A stretch of 64,000 nucleotides of DNA from Tetrastigma voinierianum (taxonomy: Eukaryota > Streptophyta > Magnoliopsida > Vitales > Vitaceae). The stretch spans positions 248,001 through 312,000 of the forward strand of contig JAEQBH010004552.1 of the NCBI GenBank assembly GCA_016808115.1, written 5' to 3'. This document shows positions 1-12,100 of the stretch, one piece after another. The position numbers and the translations under genes were made by a program. Every line of letters starts with the position of its first letter. Position 1 is the stretch's first letter. A model generated the notes under the pieces. The model did not search any database, had not been told where the DNA came from, and saw nothing but the letters and a program-made list of their open reading frames with translations.

Positions 1-1000
1 CAAGTTCAGGAATTACCACATAATCTTGAACAAACAGTTGAATCACAAGTTCCTTAAGGAGAAGACGGTCTAGCATTAAGACTATCTACTCATGAAAGGA
101 AGTTGGCAATTCCTAGTGACTACATAATGATATTGTAGTCACATTTTCACATTTACAAGAATTAATATTGGAGCCGAAAATGATCCTGAAACATTTTCAC
201 AAGCCTTAAGTTGTAAAGAGTCTGATCTATGGTATAATGCTATGAAGGATGAGTTAGATTCCATAAAGAGCAACGAAATCTAGGACCTTATAGAGTTGCC
301 TCAAGGAGCGAAGGCCATTGGCTGTAAATGGGTCTATAAGACCAGAAGAGACTCATTAGGCAACATTGAAAGATATATAACGTTGCTATGATTCACTCAA
401 AAAGAAGGAATCGATTACAAGGAGTCATTTTCTCTTGTATCCAAGAAATATTATCTTCGTATTATTTTGGCATTAGTTGCACATTTCGACCTTGAGTTGC
501 AACAAATGGATGTGAAAACGGATTTTCTTAATGGTGATCTAGAAGATGAGGTATACATGAAACAACCTGAAGGTTTCTCTTCTAGGTAAGGTGAGCATTT
601 GATTTGCAAGCTTAAGAAATCCATATACAGTTTGAAACAAGCCTCTCATCAATAATATTACAAATTCCATGGAGTAATTACTTCATTTGGTTTCGTTGAA
701 AACCCCATAGATCAATGTATATAAATTTAAGGTCAAGGGGAGTAAAACTTGTTTCTTTGTTTTATACATGGACATTTTACTTGCAAACTAATGATATGGG
801 AACAGCTGCATGAGTGAAACACCTCTCCAAAACTTTGATATGAAAGATATGGGTGAGGCATCTTATGTCATTGGCATTAAGATCCATAGAGATAGATCTC
901 GCTGTATTTTAGGTCTATCACATGAAATCTATATTAATAAAGTTTTGGAGAGATTTCGAATGAAGGATTGTTCACCAAGTGTTAATTTAATATGAAGGGC
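1..1000 (+). pseudogene. Ty1/copia reverse transcriptase remnant
   Basis: This is a decayed reverse transcriptase (RNA-dependent DNA polymerase) of a Ty1/copia retrotransposon. Seen in translation with stops and frame changes: an N-terminal CKWVYKTRRDSLGNIERY-type block near 320-372, then QMDVKTDFLNGDLEDEVYMK near 500-560 (the copia QLDVKxAFLNG signature), then CKLKKSIYSLKQAS near 605-648. The catalytic YVDD box should lie near 765-773, but the sequence reads Y-M-D-I, so the second catalytic aspartate is gone. In-frame stops occur near 280, 388 and 587. The RNase H of the same element follows downstream. The element runs off the left edge, so gag and integrase are not in view. Family assignment is secure; exact domain ends are approximate. 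Confidence 0.85.
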
Positions 1001-1203
1001 TGTTAAGTCTAAATCAATGCCCAAAAAATATTTAGAAAAGGAATACATGAAGAATATTCCATATGTTTCAACAAATATGAAATTTTATGTATGCTCGTGT
1101 TCAGATAAGACCCGATATTGTATATGCAATTGGAGGATAGTATAAATATCAAAGTAATCCGGGTATGGACCATTGGAGAGCCGCAAAGAAATTTATCAGG
1201 TAT

Positions 1204-1700
1204 CTATAAGGAACTAAAGATTATATGCTTATGTATATACGCATCTGACAGCCTGGGACTGGTCACTATTTTGATGTAGACTTCATTGGTCAGCGATTCT
1301 CGTAAATCAACATTTGGGTACATTTTCATCATGCTTGGTGGAGTTGTTTCTTGGAGAAATGTCAAACAAACTTTGATTGCCACTTCTACCATGGAAGCTG
1401 AATTCGTCTCTTGTTTTAAGGCTACCTCACAAGGTGTATGGCTTAAGAGTTTCATTTCTGGGCTTAGAGTTATGGATTCTATTTCTAGGCCATTGAGGAT
1501 TTTTTGTGACAACTCAGCTATAGTGTTCTTGGCTAAGAATAACAAGAGTGGGAGTCGAATCAAGCACATCGACATCAAATACTTAGCCATTAGAGAACAT
1601 GTTAAGGAAAAACAAGTGGTCTGGAAAGCATATTAGCACCGAAGTTGATGATAGTCGATCCTTTGACTAAAGCACTACGCCACCCAAGAAATTCAAGGAT
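1204..1700 (+). pseudogene. Ty1/copia RNase H remnant
   Basis: This is the RNase H domain at the C-terminal end of the copia polyprotein, which removes the RNA strand during reverse transcription. The clearest open stretch is 1286-1636 (116 codons). It holds DSRKSTFGYIF, GGVVSWRNVKQTLIATSTMEAE and CDNSAIVFLAKN followed by RIKHIDIKYLAIREHVKE, the usual order in plant copia RNase H (SW-x-S-KKQ, S-STxAEY, CDNxSA, R-x-KHIDIxYHFIRE). The first acidic position (usually SDADWAG) is damaged upstream at 1240-1280. The reading continues in another frame to about 1690 with the usual DPLTKAL tail. The start is arbitrary because the domain is part of a larger broken polyprotein. Confidence 0.88.
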
Positions 1701-1990
1701 CATGTAGATAGAATAGTGGATTGCTTCCTCTTGTAATTGTATATATACATTTAGTTCATGAGATTCTATACATACGCTATTTTCTCATTTTCATATGTGC
1801 ACTTAATTCATTTGAGAGTATATTTTATCTGACCTAGAATAAACATAAGGTTTATTCATTAAGTTTTGTTACCACATTAAGTAATTAAGAATCAAAATTA
1901 CTAGATACATAGTTGATAATAATCATATTGGAGTGACTTATCTCTATGATTCATGTATTTTGTTAACTCAAAGGCTTTATTAATGATTAA

Positions 1991-2004
1991 ACCAAGTGGG
2001 AGAA
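1991..2004 (+). other. Polypurine tract of the left copia element
   Basis: The purine-rich stretch accaagtgggagaa lies directly before a TGTAAGG start. This is the usual layout of the plus-strand priming site next to a copia 3' LTR. Confidence 0.7.
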
Positions 2005-2450
2005 TGTAAGGTTTTATTAGATTCTTAAATGGTGCAACCCTTTTGAAAAGTTTCAACTTTTGCAACTTTGAAATTTGGAAGTTTAAAGTGGTAACCTTTT
2101 AGAAGCAATACAACTGTAGTTCTTTATGGAAGAACTACTATATAAAGGGGTCCTCTCTTATTGCTCTATCACATCAAAAAAAAAACTGCATTCATTCTTT
2201 AAGAATTCCATCAATTCGAAAGAGCAAAGTAAGGGAAAAGCAAAAAGAGCATGAAAGGTTCTTTAGATCCAATTTCAGGTTTTCAGAAAATCAATGGCTG
2301 GAGGTATGTAAGATCCTATTTCTTTTCATGTTTCCATATTAGAAACATGTTTAGGATGTCGTATATGCAACTTTCAGATTATCGATATGCTTCCACTGTT
2401 TATTTTATTTTATTTTATTATATCAAATAAAAACCGACACCATGTCCACT
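2005..2450 (+). repeat. 3' LTR of the left Ty1/copia element
   Basis: The LTR begins with TG right after the polypurine tract. A TATATAAA box at 2139-2146 is followed by a short pyrimidine-rich stretch, as expected of an LTR promoter. The right end cannot be fixed because the partner 5' LTR lies outside the window; 2450 is a guess where the AT-rich tail ends. Confidence 0.55.
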
Positions 2451-3054
2451 AGAATTTCCGGAGTCTAATGCTGAAAATGAAAATAATGCCAAAAATATTG
2501 ATCCAAAATTTGAATCAAGGAACAAAGAAAATTGGTACATGTTGATAGTTTTCATTTTTATAAAATGTGTGTAGGTTGAATTCTATTTAAGGAATACAAT
2601 CAGAGGTGGGTGAATAGGTTTTTTTCCATTTAACTCTTTGAAAAACAAATTAAACAACCAAAGATAACCAAAATTTCTCAAGGAGTTTCTTCTGTATAAC
2701 TTGAAATCAATCTCTTCTAAATTATATCAAATGCAAGGATGCAACAACACTCTCCAAACAGATTATAAATGCAAGTCACTAATATGATTCAAAAAACTCT
2801 TACCTATTATTCAATAATCAAATATTCAACCATTTCACATCACAAAACTAAAATTATATATTGAAAATAAAAGGAGTTCACATCACAAAAACTGAAATTA
2901 TATATTGAAAATAAAAGGAGAAATAAAGACTATGGAAACACTTAACGTGGAAAACCTCATAGGATGTAAAAATACCAAGAGCCTACGACTGATTAAAATT
3001 TTCACTATGATGTATATAAGTTAGGTGTACAAGGATTTACCCAACTTGAAGCCT
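2451..3054. other. AT-rich unclassified repeat-like sequence, left part
   Basis: There is no coding signal. The sequence contains an AGAGGTGGGTGAATAGG stretch near 2602 and an AACGTGGAAAACCTCATAGG stretch near 2944, phrases I recognise only as common in plant repetitive DNA. It is interrupted by E1 and resumes at 13156, since the E1 target duplication joins the two sides. No element type can be assigned. Confidence 0.4.
2834..2920. repeat. 43/44-bp tandem duplication
   Basis: Two adjacent copies (2834-2876 and 2877-2920) each start TTCACATCACAAAA and end AAAATAAAAGGAG. They differ at only a couple of positions, so the duplication is fairly recent compared with the surrounding decay. Confidence 0.85.
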
Positions 3055-3059
3055 CAAAT
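3055..3059. other. Target-site duplication of E1 (CAAAT), left copy
   Basis: CAAAT abuts the TGTGATGCCCC end of E1. An identical CAAAT stands at 13151-13155 just outside the other end (GGTCTTACA). A 5-bp duplication is normal for Ty3/gypsy integration. Confidence 0.85.
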
Positions 3060-5058
3060 TGTGATGCCCCAAAACCGGGGTGTCCGTTGACAACTCGTCA
3101 ACCCGTGGAAAATCTACACGTCTTATATCGTGAGACCCATATCTGAGTAAAAATGGCCTCTTAGGACCATAAACCAATACCCATCAAAATACACCCAACT
3201 ATATTCCAATAGTTCAAGAGTTATAACATTTCTCTTAGTACAAACACATTAAAATTACAATTCTAATACATGTTATACCAAAAACATCAAAGCCACAACC
3301 CGCTTCAAACTCCGGCCTCTAAGATGAGTCGCTCGAACACTCTCGTACCTAAATAATATTCTCGATTGTGGTGAGCTTATCGCCAAAGAGAATTACCCTA
3401 AATGTTACTCCCACCTAATTGTATATGCAATGATCCACGTAAACACACACTCAAGTAAATACGTGATCCTACTTGAATGTCTACATGCAAAGCCCAACCC
3501 ATGTCTTGAGTCCTCACTGACTGGCATGCACTGGCGGCTTCATGTATGAGAAAACACCAGATTTTGAAAACAAACTGATATTCTTAGCAACACATCATCA
3601 ATTTCGGGTAAAATACGAGACTACCCTCCGAGGCGAATGTGTTTGAGAACCCTAAACAACCATGGGCCTTCTCCGACGGAAATTATCGGACTATCTCCCC
3701 AACACACCTCCGGAAAATCATCCATTGAAATTTCTTTCGCAACCATGTTCCTTTTTGTTCATTTTCATGTCATGCACTCACACCTAATTTAGGTTCCCTA
3801 CAAGGAGTTGCATCATGCCATTTCAACACACCATCTGATATAATCAATTATGCACATCCTCAAATTTGCACTCATACACATTTTATTCAATATTGATCAA
3901 CCAATCTAAATTAGCTTCACTTGAGCAAATCACAATTTCATCTCCAATGGCCTACAAACACAATTATGTTTTATATAATTATGCCATTCTTTGTTAACAT
4001 TAAATCCATGTATTAACTAATTATTTCATTGGCTCTAACCCAATCCATTTTCTCAAACAATTCAATGTACAAACAATAATGACGCTATGGTCCATTTCTC
4101 TCACAAAAACCGTGAATCATAGCCCCAAACAGCAAGTGGGCTGCCCTGGGCAAACCCACTCATCCAACATCGGTTCTTCGCGGGAATCCAATTCTAAGTG
4201 GCCATTTCCAGCCTCATACACACAAACACAATTTATTGCATAATTACACCACAAGCTGCCCAAACAAGCACCGTCACTTCCGATCGTCCAAAACCGCCCT
4301 AAAAATTTCCACACTTCGACATTCTAAGATTTGGACTGATCAAATGGTACTCATCACGACCTCGCATCAACCCACAACCATCAATCAGAAGTAACTGAGT
4401 AAACCAGATAGGATAAAATCCCTAGCTCACGGAGTTTGTCAAAACTCCCTAAAACCGGTGCCCACGGGTAGTCCTCGCCGCGTAGAGCAACTTTCCTTCT
4501 TAGCCCGAAGAAATCCGACGGTCCGATTAGTCGGGATCCTAGAGAGAAGTTGCACACTCTCACTTTAAAAATATTAAAAAAAACCTAGCCTCTCAGATTA
4601 CATTTTCATCCTGTATATTTTGGGTCGTTTCTTTTTTGGGAAGGTCTATAGCAGAAAAGACCACCATTCTATTCTTCTTGTCCTCACACTCCAGCTCAAA
4701 CCCAAAATTTCACTTATGTCCCTTCCACTATTCGATTAATTCCGCATAATCTCCGCCGTCCGTTTCCATCATCTCTCCAACCTCAGAACATGTTTCCTCC
4801 ATGAACACATAATATGTGACTTTTGTCACATCACATGTCGTTTAATGCACCCATACCAAGGTAATTTAAAAACGTGGCAAATTTCGACTGTCTGAATTAA
4901 TTTAAATTCGACGAAATTCGACATGGTAGCTAGATTTCGTGAGACGATTCCAACGGTGAAATCTATTTCATCATCCGAGATCTAGAAAAATTTATGATTT
5001 TACCTAATTGTTTTTTTTACTTTGGCCTTTTCGTAATTGAATTTTCTCCTGGCCTTAT
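3060..5058 (-). repeat. 3' LTR of E1
   Basis: The LTR is read on the minus strand from about 5058 to 3060. Its left end TGTGATGCCCCAAAACCGG matches the ends of the copies at 9144 and 10555, and its internal order matches the 5' LTR throughout: the ATATGCAATGATCCA block, the CTACCCTCCGAGG block, and GAAGAAATCCGACGGTCCGAT near 4506. The minus-strand start reads ATAAGGCC in place of TGTAAGACC, as expected after C-to-T decay. Confidence 0.85.
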
Positions 5059-5075
5059 TCTCCTCTTAAAAGAAT
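5059..5075 (-). other. Polypurine tract of E1
   Basis: On the minus strand the sequence before the LTR reads TTTTAAGAGGAGA. This parallels the TTTTTAAGGAGGGGAGAA that precedes the 3' LTR of element A. Confidence 0.7.
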
Positions 5076-6667
5076 TTCATTCAAATTCCACGCACATGAC
5101 GCATCCAACCAATGCTCATATGTAACCTCACACAACCCTCGCCAAATGCTGACCCTTTCCAGACAGCGAAATCATCAGAGACACCTGTTCATCATTTAAT
5201 CTTAGTCAAATGAATAGATTTGGGGATGCACTCAGTTTCCTCATCAGGTTCACTGGCATGATCCAGCCCGAATTCCTCCCCAGGCATCAAATCCCTAGCC
5301 ATCTGAAATTCTGAATGTCAGAACCCTCCCGAGCCATACTGAGAACTGAACTGGGGCTGTTCTGAGTCACCCCCACTCATCACGAACTTTGGTCCAGATG
5401 AGAACTGATCCAAGTCCCGTAACGAGGAACTTTTTCAATCAAGAATTGCAGAGCCTCAGATCACAAATTCTGGAGCTATCCCCAGCAGTCCCCCCACCAG
5501 TAAATCCTCTAGATTCCCAAAGTCATTTCCTAGCACACTTAATACTAGAATTTTATTATCTCCACGGGTCTCTCAGACCATATGTAGAATTTCCTGGGGA
5601 TCTCTCTCCCCGAGTCCCTACTCAACCCATCACCATGAAACCATTGGGGATGGCTCCTGCCCTTACATCACAATCTACGTATTTGTCCCGGATACCCCGA
5701 GCTCCCATGAACCCACACAGAATTTTGATAGCTCTCAGGCCCTTGTACTAAATAAATGAGATTTCCTGTGCTTTTATAATTCATACAGAATTGGGGAGAT
5801 TCTATCCTAGCGGTAATTTGCAGGCAAAGGCACCTCGATAGTCCCCAGCGCCCTGCTGAACCCACACAGCGAAATTCCGCAAACCACTCCCTCCTGCCCT
5901 CCACCCACACTCACAGGCACTTGGGATCTCTCCCCGAGTCTCTTACACCCACACAGGACCTTTCGGATTCCACCGCGGGTCTCCTTCACCATAACTCCAG
6001 GATTTCACCTGGGGAATAACGAATTCCTCCCGCCTTCCCCCTTCAACCACAACCTTAGACCTCACCATTCTTTATTCCTGAACTCATGAAGGTCTTCATT
6101 GGACATAGTCCCAAAGACAAACCTAACCCACACTCACCAAGTGTGGTGAATGTCCATACTGTAATTCCACACCCAACTCGATGCAATGTTATCGCAAGGA
6201 ACACAATGATGCCATATCGTGACACCCCCAACCCCTGGCCAACCATGAGCGTAATCTAGAGATCCCTAACTCACAATCCTGACCACTGTTTAACTCACCC
6301 CACATCCCAGGAAGAATGATTCCCGCCACCTGCCTCTCTATGCCATCCCCAACCCTTGGCTCCTCAAACTTTCACACCACAATGACACATCTGGAACAAC
6401 ACATCCACTGAATGCTACTCACAACAAGTGCAAGAGTAGAGAGATACTCCTACATATTCTGGCCAGCACTGGTATGCTCAACAGAGGTACCATGGAGACA
6501 TCTGCCTCCTGTGAGTACCCTATCTCATATACCCAAGTCAAGCCAAGAGGAATAACATATCGTCACTCGTCGACTAGGAAGTCCCATCCCTGTGGAGTCT
6601 CAGATTTCGCCGACTCCACACTTCCGCTCCTCTGCCTACTCAGGCCGCCGAAGGTGTTCAGATAAGA
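5076..6667 (-). other. E1 interior without recognisable pol
   Basis: On either strand I see none of the reverse transcriptase, RNase H or integrase motifs that are obvious in A and E3. The stretch is C-rich on the plus strand, with scattered near-repeats such as TCTCTCCCCGAGTC (5602 and 5930) and several ACCCACACAG. A plus-strand open frame of 120 codons at 5389-5751 is proline-rich and has no recognisable domain. Around 6510-6600 there is a degenerate second copy of the nucleocapsid-coding region. The rest is unexplained. Confidence 0.5.
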
Positions 6668-7560
6668 CTAAATCGAAATCGTTCTCTGATTGCATTTGTG
6701 GTGTGGAGGAATGAATGGGACAGAGGAATGAAATGTATACTCTCCTCGTTTACGCCTAACTGACCAGCATGCCCCAAAATCTTGGGATCCCTGTCTCTGG
6801 GGGCAATCCCGTCTCACATGCCCAAGCTGTCGAAAGAAGTAACATATCATCTTCCCTGGCTGACTAAATGCCCAATCCTAGCCCTGGTCCTGAAACTCGT
6901 GTGAAGAAGAAGTCTTCTGCCTCTTCCCTGAACTAGAAGAAGGCTGATCCTCCCTCTTTCTACCAACACCCGCATCCCGAGTGCTCCTAGCATCCTCGAT
7001 CTCTCTCTATAGTCGGTTCCTAACCATATCCATATTCCGTGAGGGCGGTTTACACTCACTAATCGGACAACTTCGGGCCAAGATTCTCGACCGACCGCTA
7101 ATGTCTATGGCCACGTAATCATCAACAAACGGTTAGCTCCGCGGAATCTAGCCACATAATCCATCACGCTATCGCCCCTCTCTTTTCACTTTAGGAACTC
7201 CCCGAAGCCTTCGTGATGTCTCATAAAGATCCGAAAATACTTACCCATGAATCAGCCCTGAATTTCCGCCTCATGTCATTGCCTTTAGGTCTCTAGAGGT
7301 CTTTGCCCAGTTCCACCATACTTGGGCCTCGCCCTCTAGTTGGAACGCAGCTAGTCTAATCCTGGTCATATCAGAGGTAATCTCCATAGCCTCTAACACC
7401 TTCTCAATCTGCATGAACCAATGGTCTGCCACCATCGGATCTCCTCCCCCTGTGAATGTCGGAGGATGATGTGCCCTAAACCTCTAAAGGTTACTCGGAC
7501 CTCCCGCTACTCCGTTGCACTAAATTTGCAAATCTGAAGCAAATGGCAATCCCTACAAAT
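6668..7560 (-). pseudogene. gag of E1 (capsid and zinc knuckle)
   Basis: Gag forms the virus-like particle that packages element RNA. Read right to left: PPTFTGGG near 7448-7465, DPMVADHWFMQIEKVLEAME, then RLAAFQLEGEAQVWW near 7313-7350. This is the retrotransposon capsid core typical of chromoviruses. After frame changes, an MDYVARF-type segment follows near 7141-7170. The zinc knuckle at 6803-6844 reads CYFFRQLGHVRRDC, that is CX2CX4HX4C with the second cysteine changed to phenylalanine. The first third is open for about 60 codons and the remainder is split over at least three frames. No protease follows, unlike in complete relatives. Confidence 0.82.
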
Positions 7561-8200
7561 GCCAAGAAAAGCCGCTAATCAAAGCCGGGTGGTTGGTCAA
7601 ATGCCGATGGCGCCGATCAAATTTCGTGGATTACCCCACGCCCTTCGTTCACTCAGCCATTTACACAAGCCAAATGGCGCTAATCAATGCGTGATTCTAA
7701 GGCATAAACACAGCCCCGGGACACTATTCATACTCAGAAAACATATCATACACAATGTCCATGCATTTACGGTAATGCAAGACAGTCATTCCACATTAAA
7801 TCATTTTTAACAACAAAAATTTCATTTTTACAAAATTTTATTTCATTTTATTTTATTTTATTTTTTTATTTTAAAATTTTTGTGAATAGTGTTCATGAAC
7901 AAGGGTCTAAATAAAGGTGACCGAGTCTAAATCTGGCCGGGTGCACAGTGCACACCCAACGCGACCAGTTGCACGCCACAAGATCGCGCCTGTGCTCGCA
8001 CAAATACATTGGTGCCTTGTCGCGGGCTCCCATTAACGCAGATCACCGCCCAAACAGGCTCAGGTCACAGCCCTAGCGCACAGAGCGTCGCGAAGCTGCC
8101 GCTACCGTGTCATGGCCCCGCCAAGACAAGCCGCACGTGATCGCAGCCTAGGCACGTCAGATCGCTGACACAACCCAAATCCTACTAGCCTTAGCCCCCA

Positions 8201-8385
8201 TGTCACGATATAATCAATTGTATTATGACACGCCCATAACCAGGCTGCCTTCTATCACGATACAATCTATCAGACGCGACACGTTCCGCCATTCAAGTTT
8301 ACCGTCACGATACAATTGATCGTATCGCGGACCCCCGCCGCCTAAACCTCCGCTCCCACAGCGATACAATGGGTGTATTGTGACA
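8201..8385. repeat. Four palindromic units of about 51-54 bp in the E1 leader
   Basis: Units start near 8201, 8252, 8303 and 8357. Each has a TCACGATACAAT arm followed within a few bases by a degenerate reverse complement (ATTGTATTATGACA, ATCGTATCGCGG, GTGTATTGTGACA). The same motif recurs at the matching place in A (18250-18420) and E3 (58670-58990). Confidence 0.75.
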
Positions 8386-8724
8386 CTCACACTGCCCCAC
8401 GCAGACGCCCAAAGTCGCCGTTTCACGAAACACCTATCAGATCGTGACCCGGCCAGCGTAGCCCAAATCGCCTCGCTTTTGTTTTTTGTTTTTTTTTCAT
8501 TATTTTATTCTTCTTTCATTCATGCTACTGGAAAACAAACTCCCCAAAAATATATATACATTTTTTTTCTCATTCTCTAGTGCACCCAAATAAATTTATT
8601 AAAATTTATTTTATTTAATTTTCTTCAGTTTTACACATTGTAAAAACCTTAGAAATTTCTTCACATCACATTTTTTTTTCCTTCCTCATTCCCACCATTG
8701 GAAAACCACCCAAAAAAAAAAAAT

Positions 8725-8725
<1 letters not shown>

Positions 8726-8748
<23 letters not shown>
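8726..8748. repeat. (TA)n microsatellite with flanking homopolymers
   Basis: About 11 TA units lie between an A-run and a T-run in the leader. E3 has a longer AT microsatellite in the equivalent region (58309-58410). Confidence 0.9.
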
Positions 8749-8755
<7 letters not shown>

Positions 8756-9143
8756 CATTTTCCAATAAATCAAATAAATTTATTAAAATTTATTTTATTT
8801 ATTTTCTTTTTCCGCTTTTACATTGTAAACTCCAAAAATTTTCCACATCTATGTGCTAATCACTAAGCACACATCACTCAACGTGATAACAATCCATGTT
8901 ATGCACACCATTCACACATACACATACAACAATTCACATGATCACACATAAAACACTTTACTGAAGAGCCAATCTCGTCCCACTAGAATCACATACCTAA
9001 CCTTAACATCGAGCCACACCAAGTGGTGATGTTCTTACACCTTAATAACTCTAGCCTTTACCCAAATCCCTCAAGCACTAGGTAATCGTATACCTAACTT
9101 ATCAACACTGCTTCCAGGCATTTATAAACCCAGCCCGAGATCG

Positions 9144-12100
9144 TCGTGGAAGCCCCAAAACGGGGGTGTCCGTAGACAACTCGTCAACCCGCGGAAAATC
9201 TACACGTCTCGTATCGCGAGACCCATATCTGAGTAAAAATGGCCTCTTAAGCCCATAAACCATTATTCATCAAAATACACCCAACTATATTCCAATAGTT
9301 CAAGAGTTATAACATTTATCTTAATACAAACACATATTAAAATTACAATTCTAATACATGTTATACCAAAACATCAAAGCCACAACCCGGCTTTCTTCAA
9401 AATCGGCCTCTAAGATGAGTCGTCTTCTCGAACGCTCCCTGTACCTGAAATAATATTCCCTCAACAGGGTGAGCTGTCGCCCAGTAGTGGAATTACCCTA
9501 AATGGGTCACTCCCCACCTAAGTGTATATGCAATGATCCAATGTAAATACACACTCAAGTAAATACGTGATCCTACTTGAATGTCTACATGCCTAACCCA
9601 TGTCTCGAGTCCTCACCGACTCCCTCACAATTGCCTAAGCCATGTATGAGAAAGCACCATTTTCAAAACAAAACTTGTTGTTCTCGAAAATACACCACCG
9701 AATTTCGGTAAAAATATGACACTACCCTCCGAGGAGAATGTGTTGGAGAACCTTCCTAAACAAATCATGGGGTCCTCTGACGTGAAATTGTTGGACTATC
9801 TCCCAACACAATTCTCCGGAAAATCATCCATTGAAATTCCTTTCGCAACCATGTTCCTTTTTGTTTCATTTTCATGTCATGCACTCACACCTAATTTCTA
9901 GATTCCCCCGGTGCATATGAAATGCATCATGCCATTTCAACACAATTTATACCAATATATCAATTATGCAATATCCTCAAATTTGCACTCATACACATGT
10001 CATTCAATATTGATCAACCAACACTCAAATTAGCTCACTTGAGCAAATCACAATTTCATCTCCAATGGCCTACAAACACAATTATGTTTTATATAATTAT
10101 GTCATTTTGTTAACACATTAAATTCATGCATTAACCTATTATTTCCACACAACTCAAGCCATTCATTTCAAACAATTTCAATGCCAAAACACATGGACGT
10201 TTATGGTCCATTTCATCTAAATTGGGATTGTTTTTACAGTCCCAAAACAGAGCAAGTGGGCTGTTCGTGGGTAGCCCACTCATCCAACATCGGTTCTTCT
10301 TTGCAGAACCAAATTCCATGGCCATTTCCGGCCTCATACACACAAAAATATAATTTATTGCATAAATTGCACCATAAGCTACCCAAACAGTCCATACACT
10401 GTCACAGACTGTTCAAACCGGCTCCAAAAATTTCCACACTTCGATTCCAAGATTGGGACCGATGAAACGGCCACTCACTCATATCAACCCAACCATCAAC
10501 AAAACACTTAAATCAAGAGTAAACCAAGTAGGATGAAACCCCTACCTCATGGAGTGTGACGCCCCAAAACCCGGGGTCCGTTGACAACCCGTCAACCCGC
10601 GTAATACTCGTGAATGTCGGGTGCCCGACTACCGACCACGAAATGGGGTGGGCGCAGTCTCCCCTTGTACAGGAGCTCACTGAGCAGCACCTAACCTCGG
10701 TCCCAATCAACATCATAAGATATACATGAGTAAACGAGCCACTCAGCCCATACGACAATACTCATCAATATACATCAAATATATACCATGGTTTCAAGAG
10801 TTAATAATTTACTCTTATACAACATATATTAAAATTCTAGTATTCTAATACATGTAATACATCATAAAACACCAAAGCTACAACCCGCCTTCTTCAAGAT
10901 TGGCCTGATGAGCCGTTCCTTCCGCGCCCCCTCGCACGCAAAATAACATGATTCCTCGATGTGGTGAGCTAATGCCTGGGCAGTGGAATCACCCTAAATG
11001 GGTTACTTCCTCCACCCATGCATATGCAATGCTTCACGTAACACACACTCCGCAAATGCGTGATCCTACTTGAATGTCTACGTGTCATCCCCATGTCTCG
11101 AGTCCTCACCGACTCCTCACACTTCTGCCTAATCCATGTATCATAAATAATCATTCCTAAACAAACCCGCTTTATTGAAAATACACTAACAATGTCGCAA
11201 ATACGGACTACCCTCTGAGGCGAATGTGTTGGAGAACCTTCTGAAACAGTCATGGTCCTCATCCGAAATGATCTGTTGGACCTTCTCCCAACCCCATTAT
11301 CCGAAAATTCATCATGTGAAATTCCTTTCGCAACCATATTCATTTTTCAGAAAATCCATGTCATGCACTCACACCTAATTCCTAGGTTACCCCGTGCATA
11401 TGAATTGCATTATGCTATTTCAACACAATTCATATCACACATGCAAATATATCATCATGCATATATTTACATAACTAAAGCACATAAAACATGTTATGCA
11501 CATTCATCATCAATTTAACCAAAAATTTGCTCACAAGGGCTAATTTACAACTACGAGAAATTCAATTTGAATTACTCAACCAAACACATTATTTCACAAA
11601 AATATTTCATGAACATTATTCACGTGAACAGTGAAACCCTCGGGTTACTGTTCATGGCCACACAACCAATATTGGTTCCACTTTGTGAACCCGAATTTCA
11701 TAGTCATTCCCAGCCTTATACACACCACAATACAATTTATTTCATAATTTATGAAATAAACATCCAAAACATCCCCAACACAGTCTCGGACTGTACAAAT
11801 GGGCTTCAAAAATTACAACAATTCGGCTCCAAGATTTGGGACCGATCAAACGGCCGTTCAAGACCCCAAACCAACCGAAACATCCACAAAGCTCTTAAAT
11901 CAAGTGTAAAACAAGTAGGATGAAACCCCTACCTCATGGAGTTTGTTGAAACTCCTTAAAACTGGAGCCCACGCGTAGGCCTTGCTGCGTAGAGCCGCTT
12001 TGCTTCTTGCTCTGAAGAAATCCGACGGTCGGATTAGCTGGGATCTTAGAGAGAAGGTACACCTTCTCACTCTAAAAACACAACCTAAAGCTCACTGTCC

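Larger units (their letters stand above)
7561..9143 (-). other. Untranslated leader of E1
   Basis: This lies between the 5' LTR (right) and gag. A TACGATTACCTAG stretch just inside the LTR (minus strand, near 9078-9090) matches the same position in A and E3. The leader holds an AT-rich part (about 7800-7910 and 8490-8830), a GC-rich part (about 7920-8460), an AT microsatellite and an array of palindromic units. No coding signal is visible. The primer-binding site is too decayed to call with confidence. Confidence 0.6.

Noticed and set aside
5389..5751. A 120-codon plus-strand frame in E1
   Set aside because: It lies antisense to the element, is proline-rich without a domain, and sits in C-rich DNA where such frames arise by chance.
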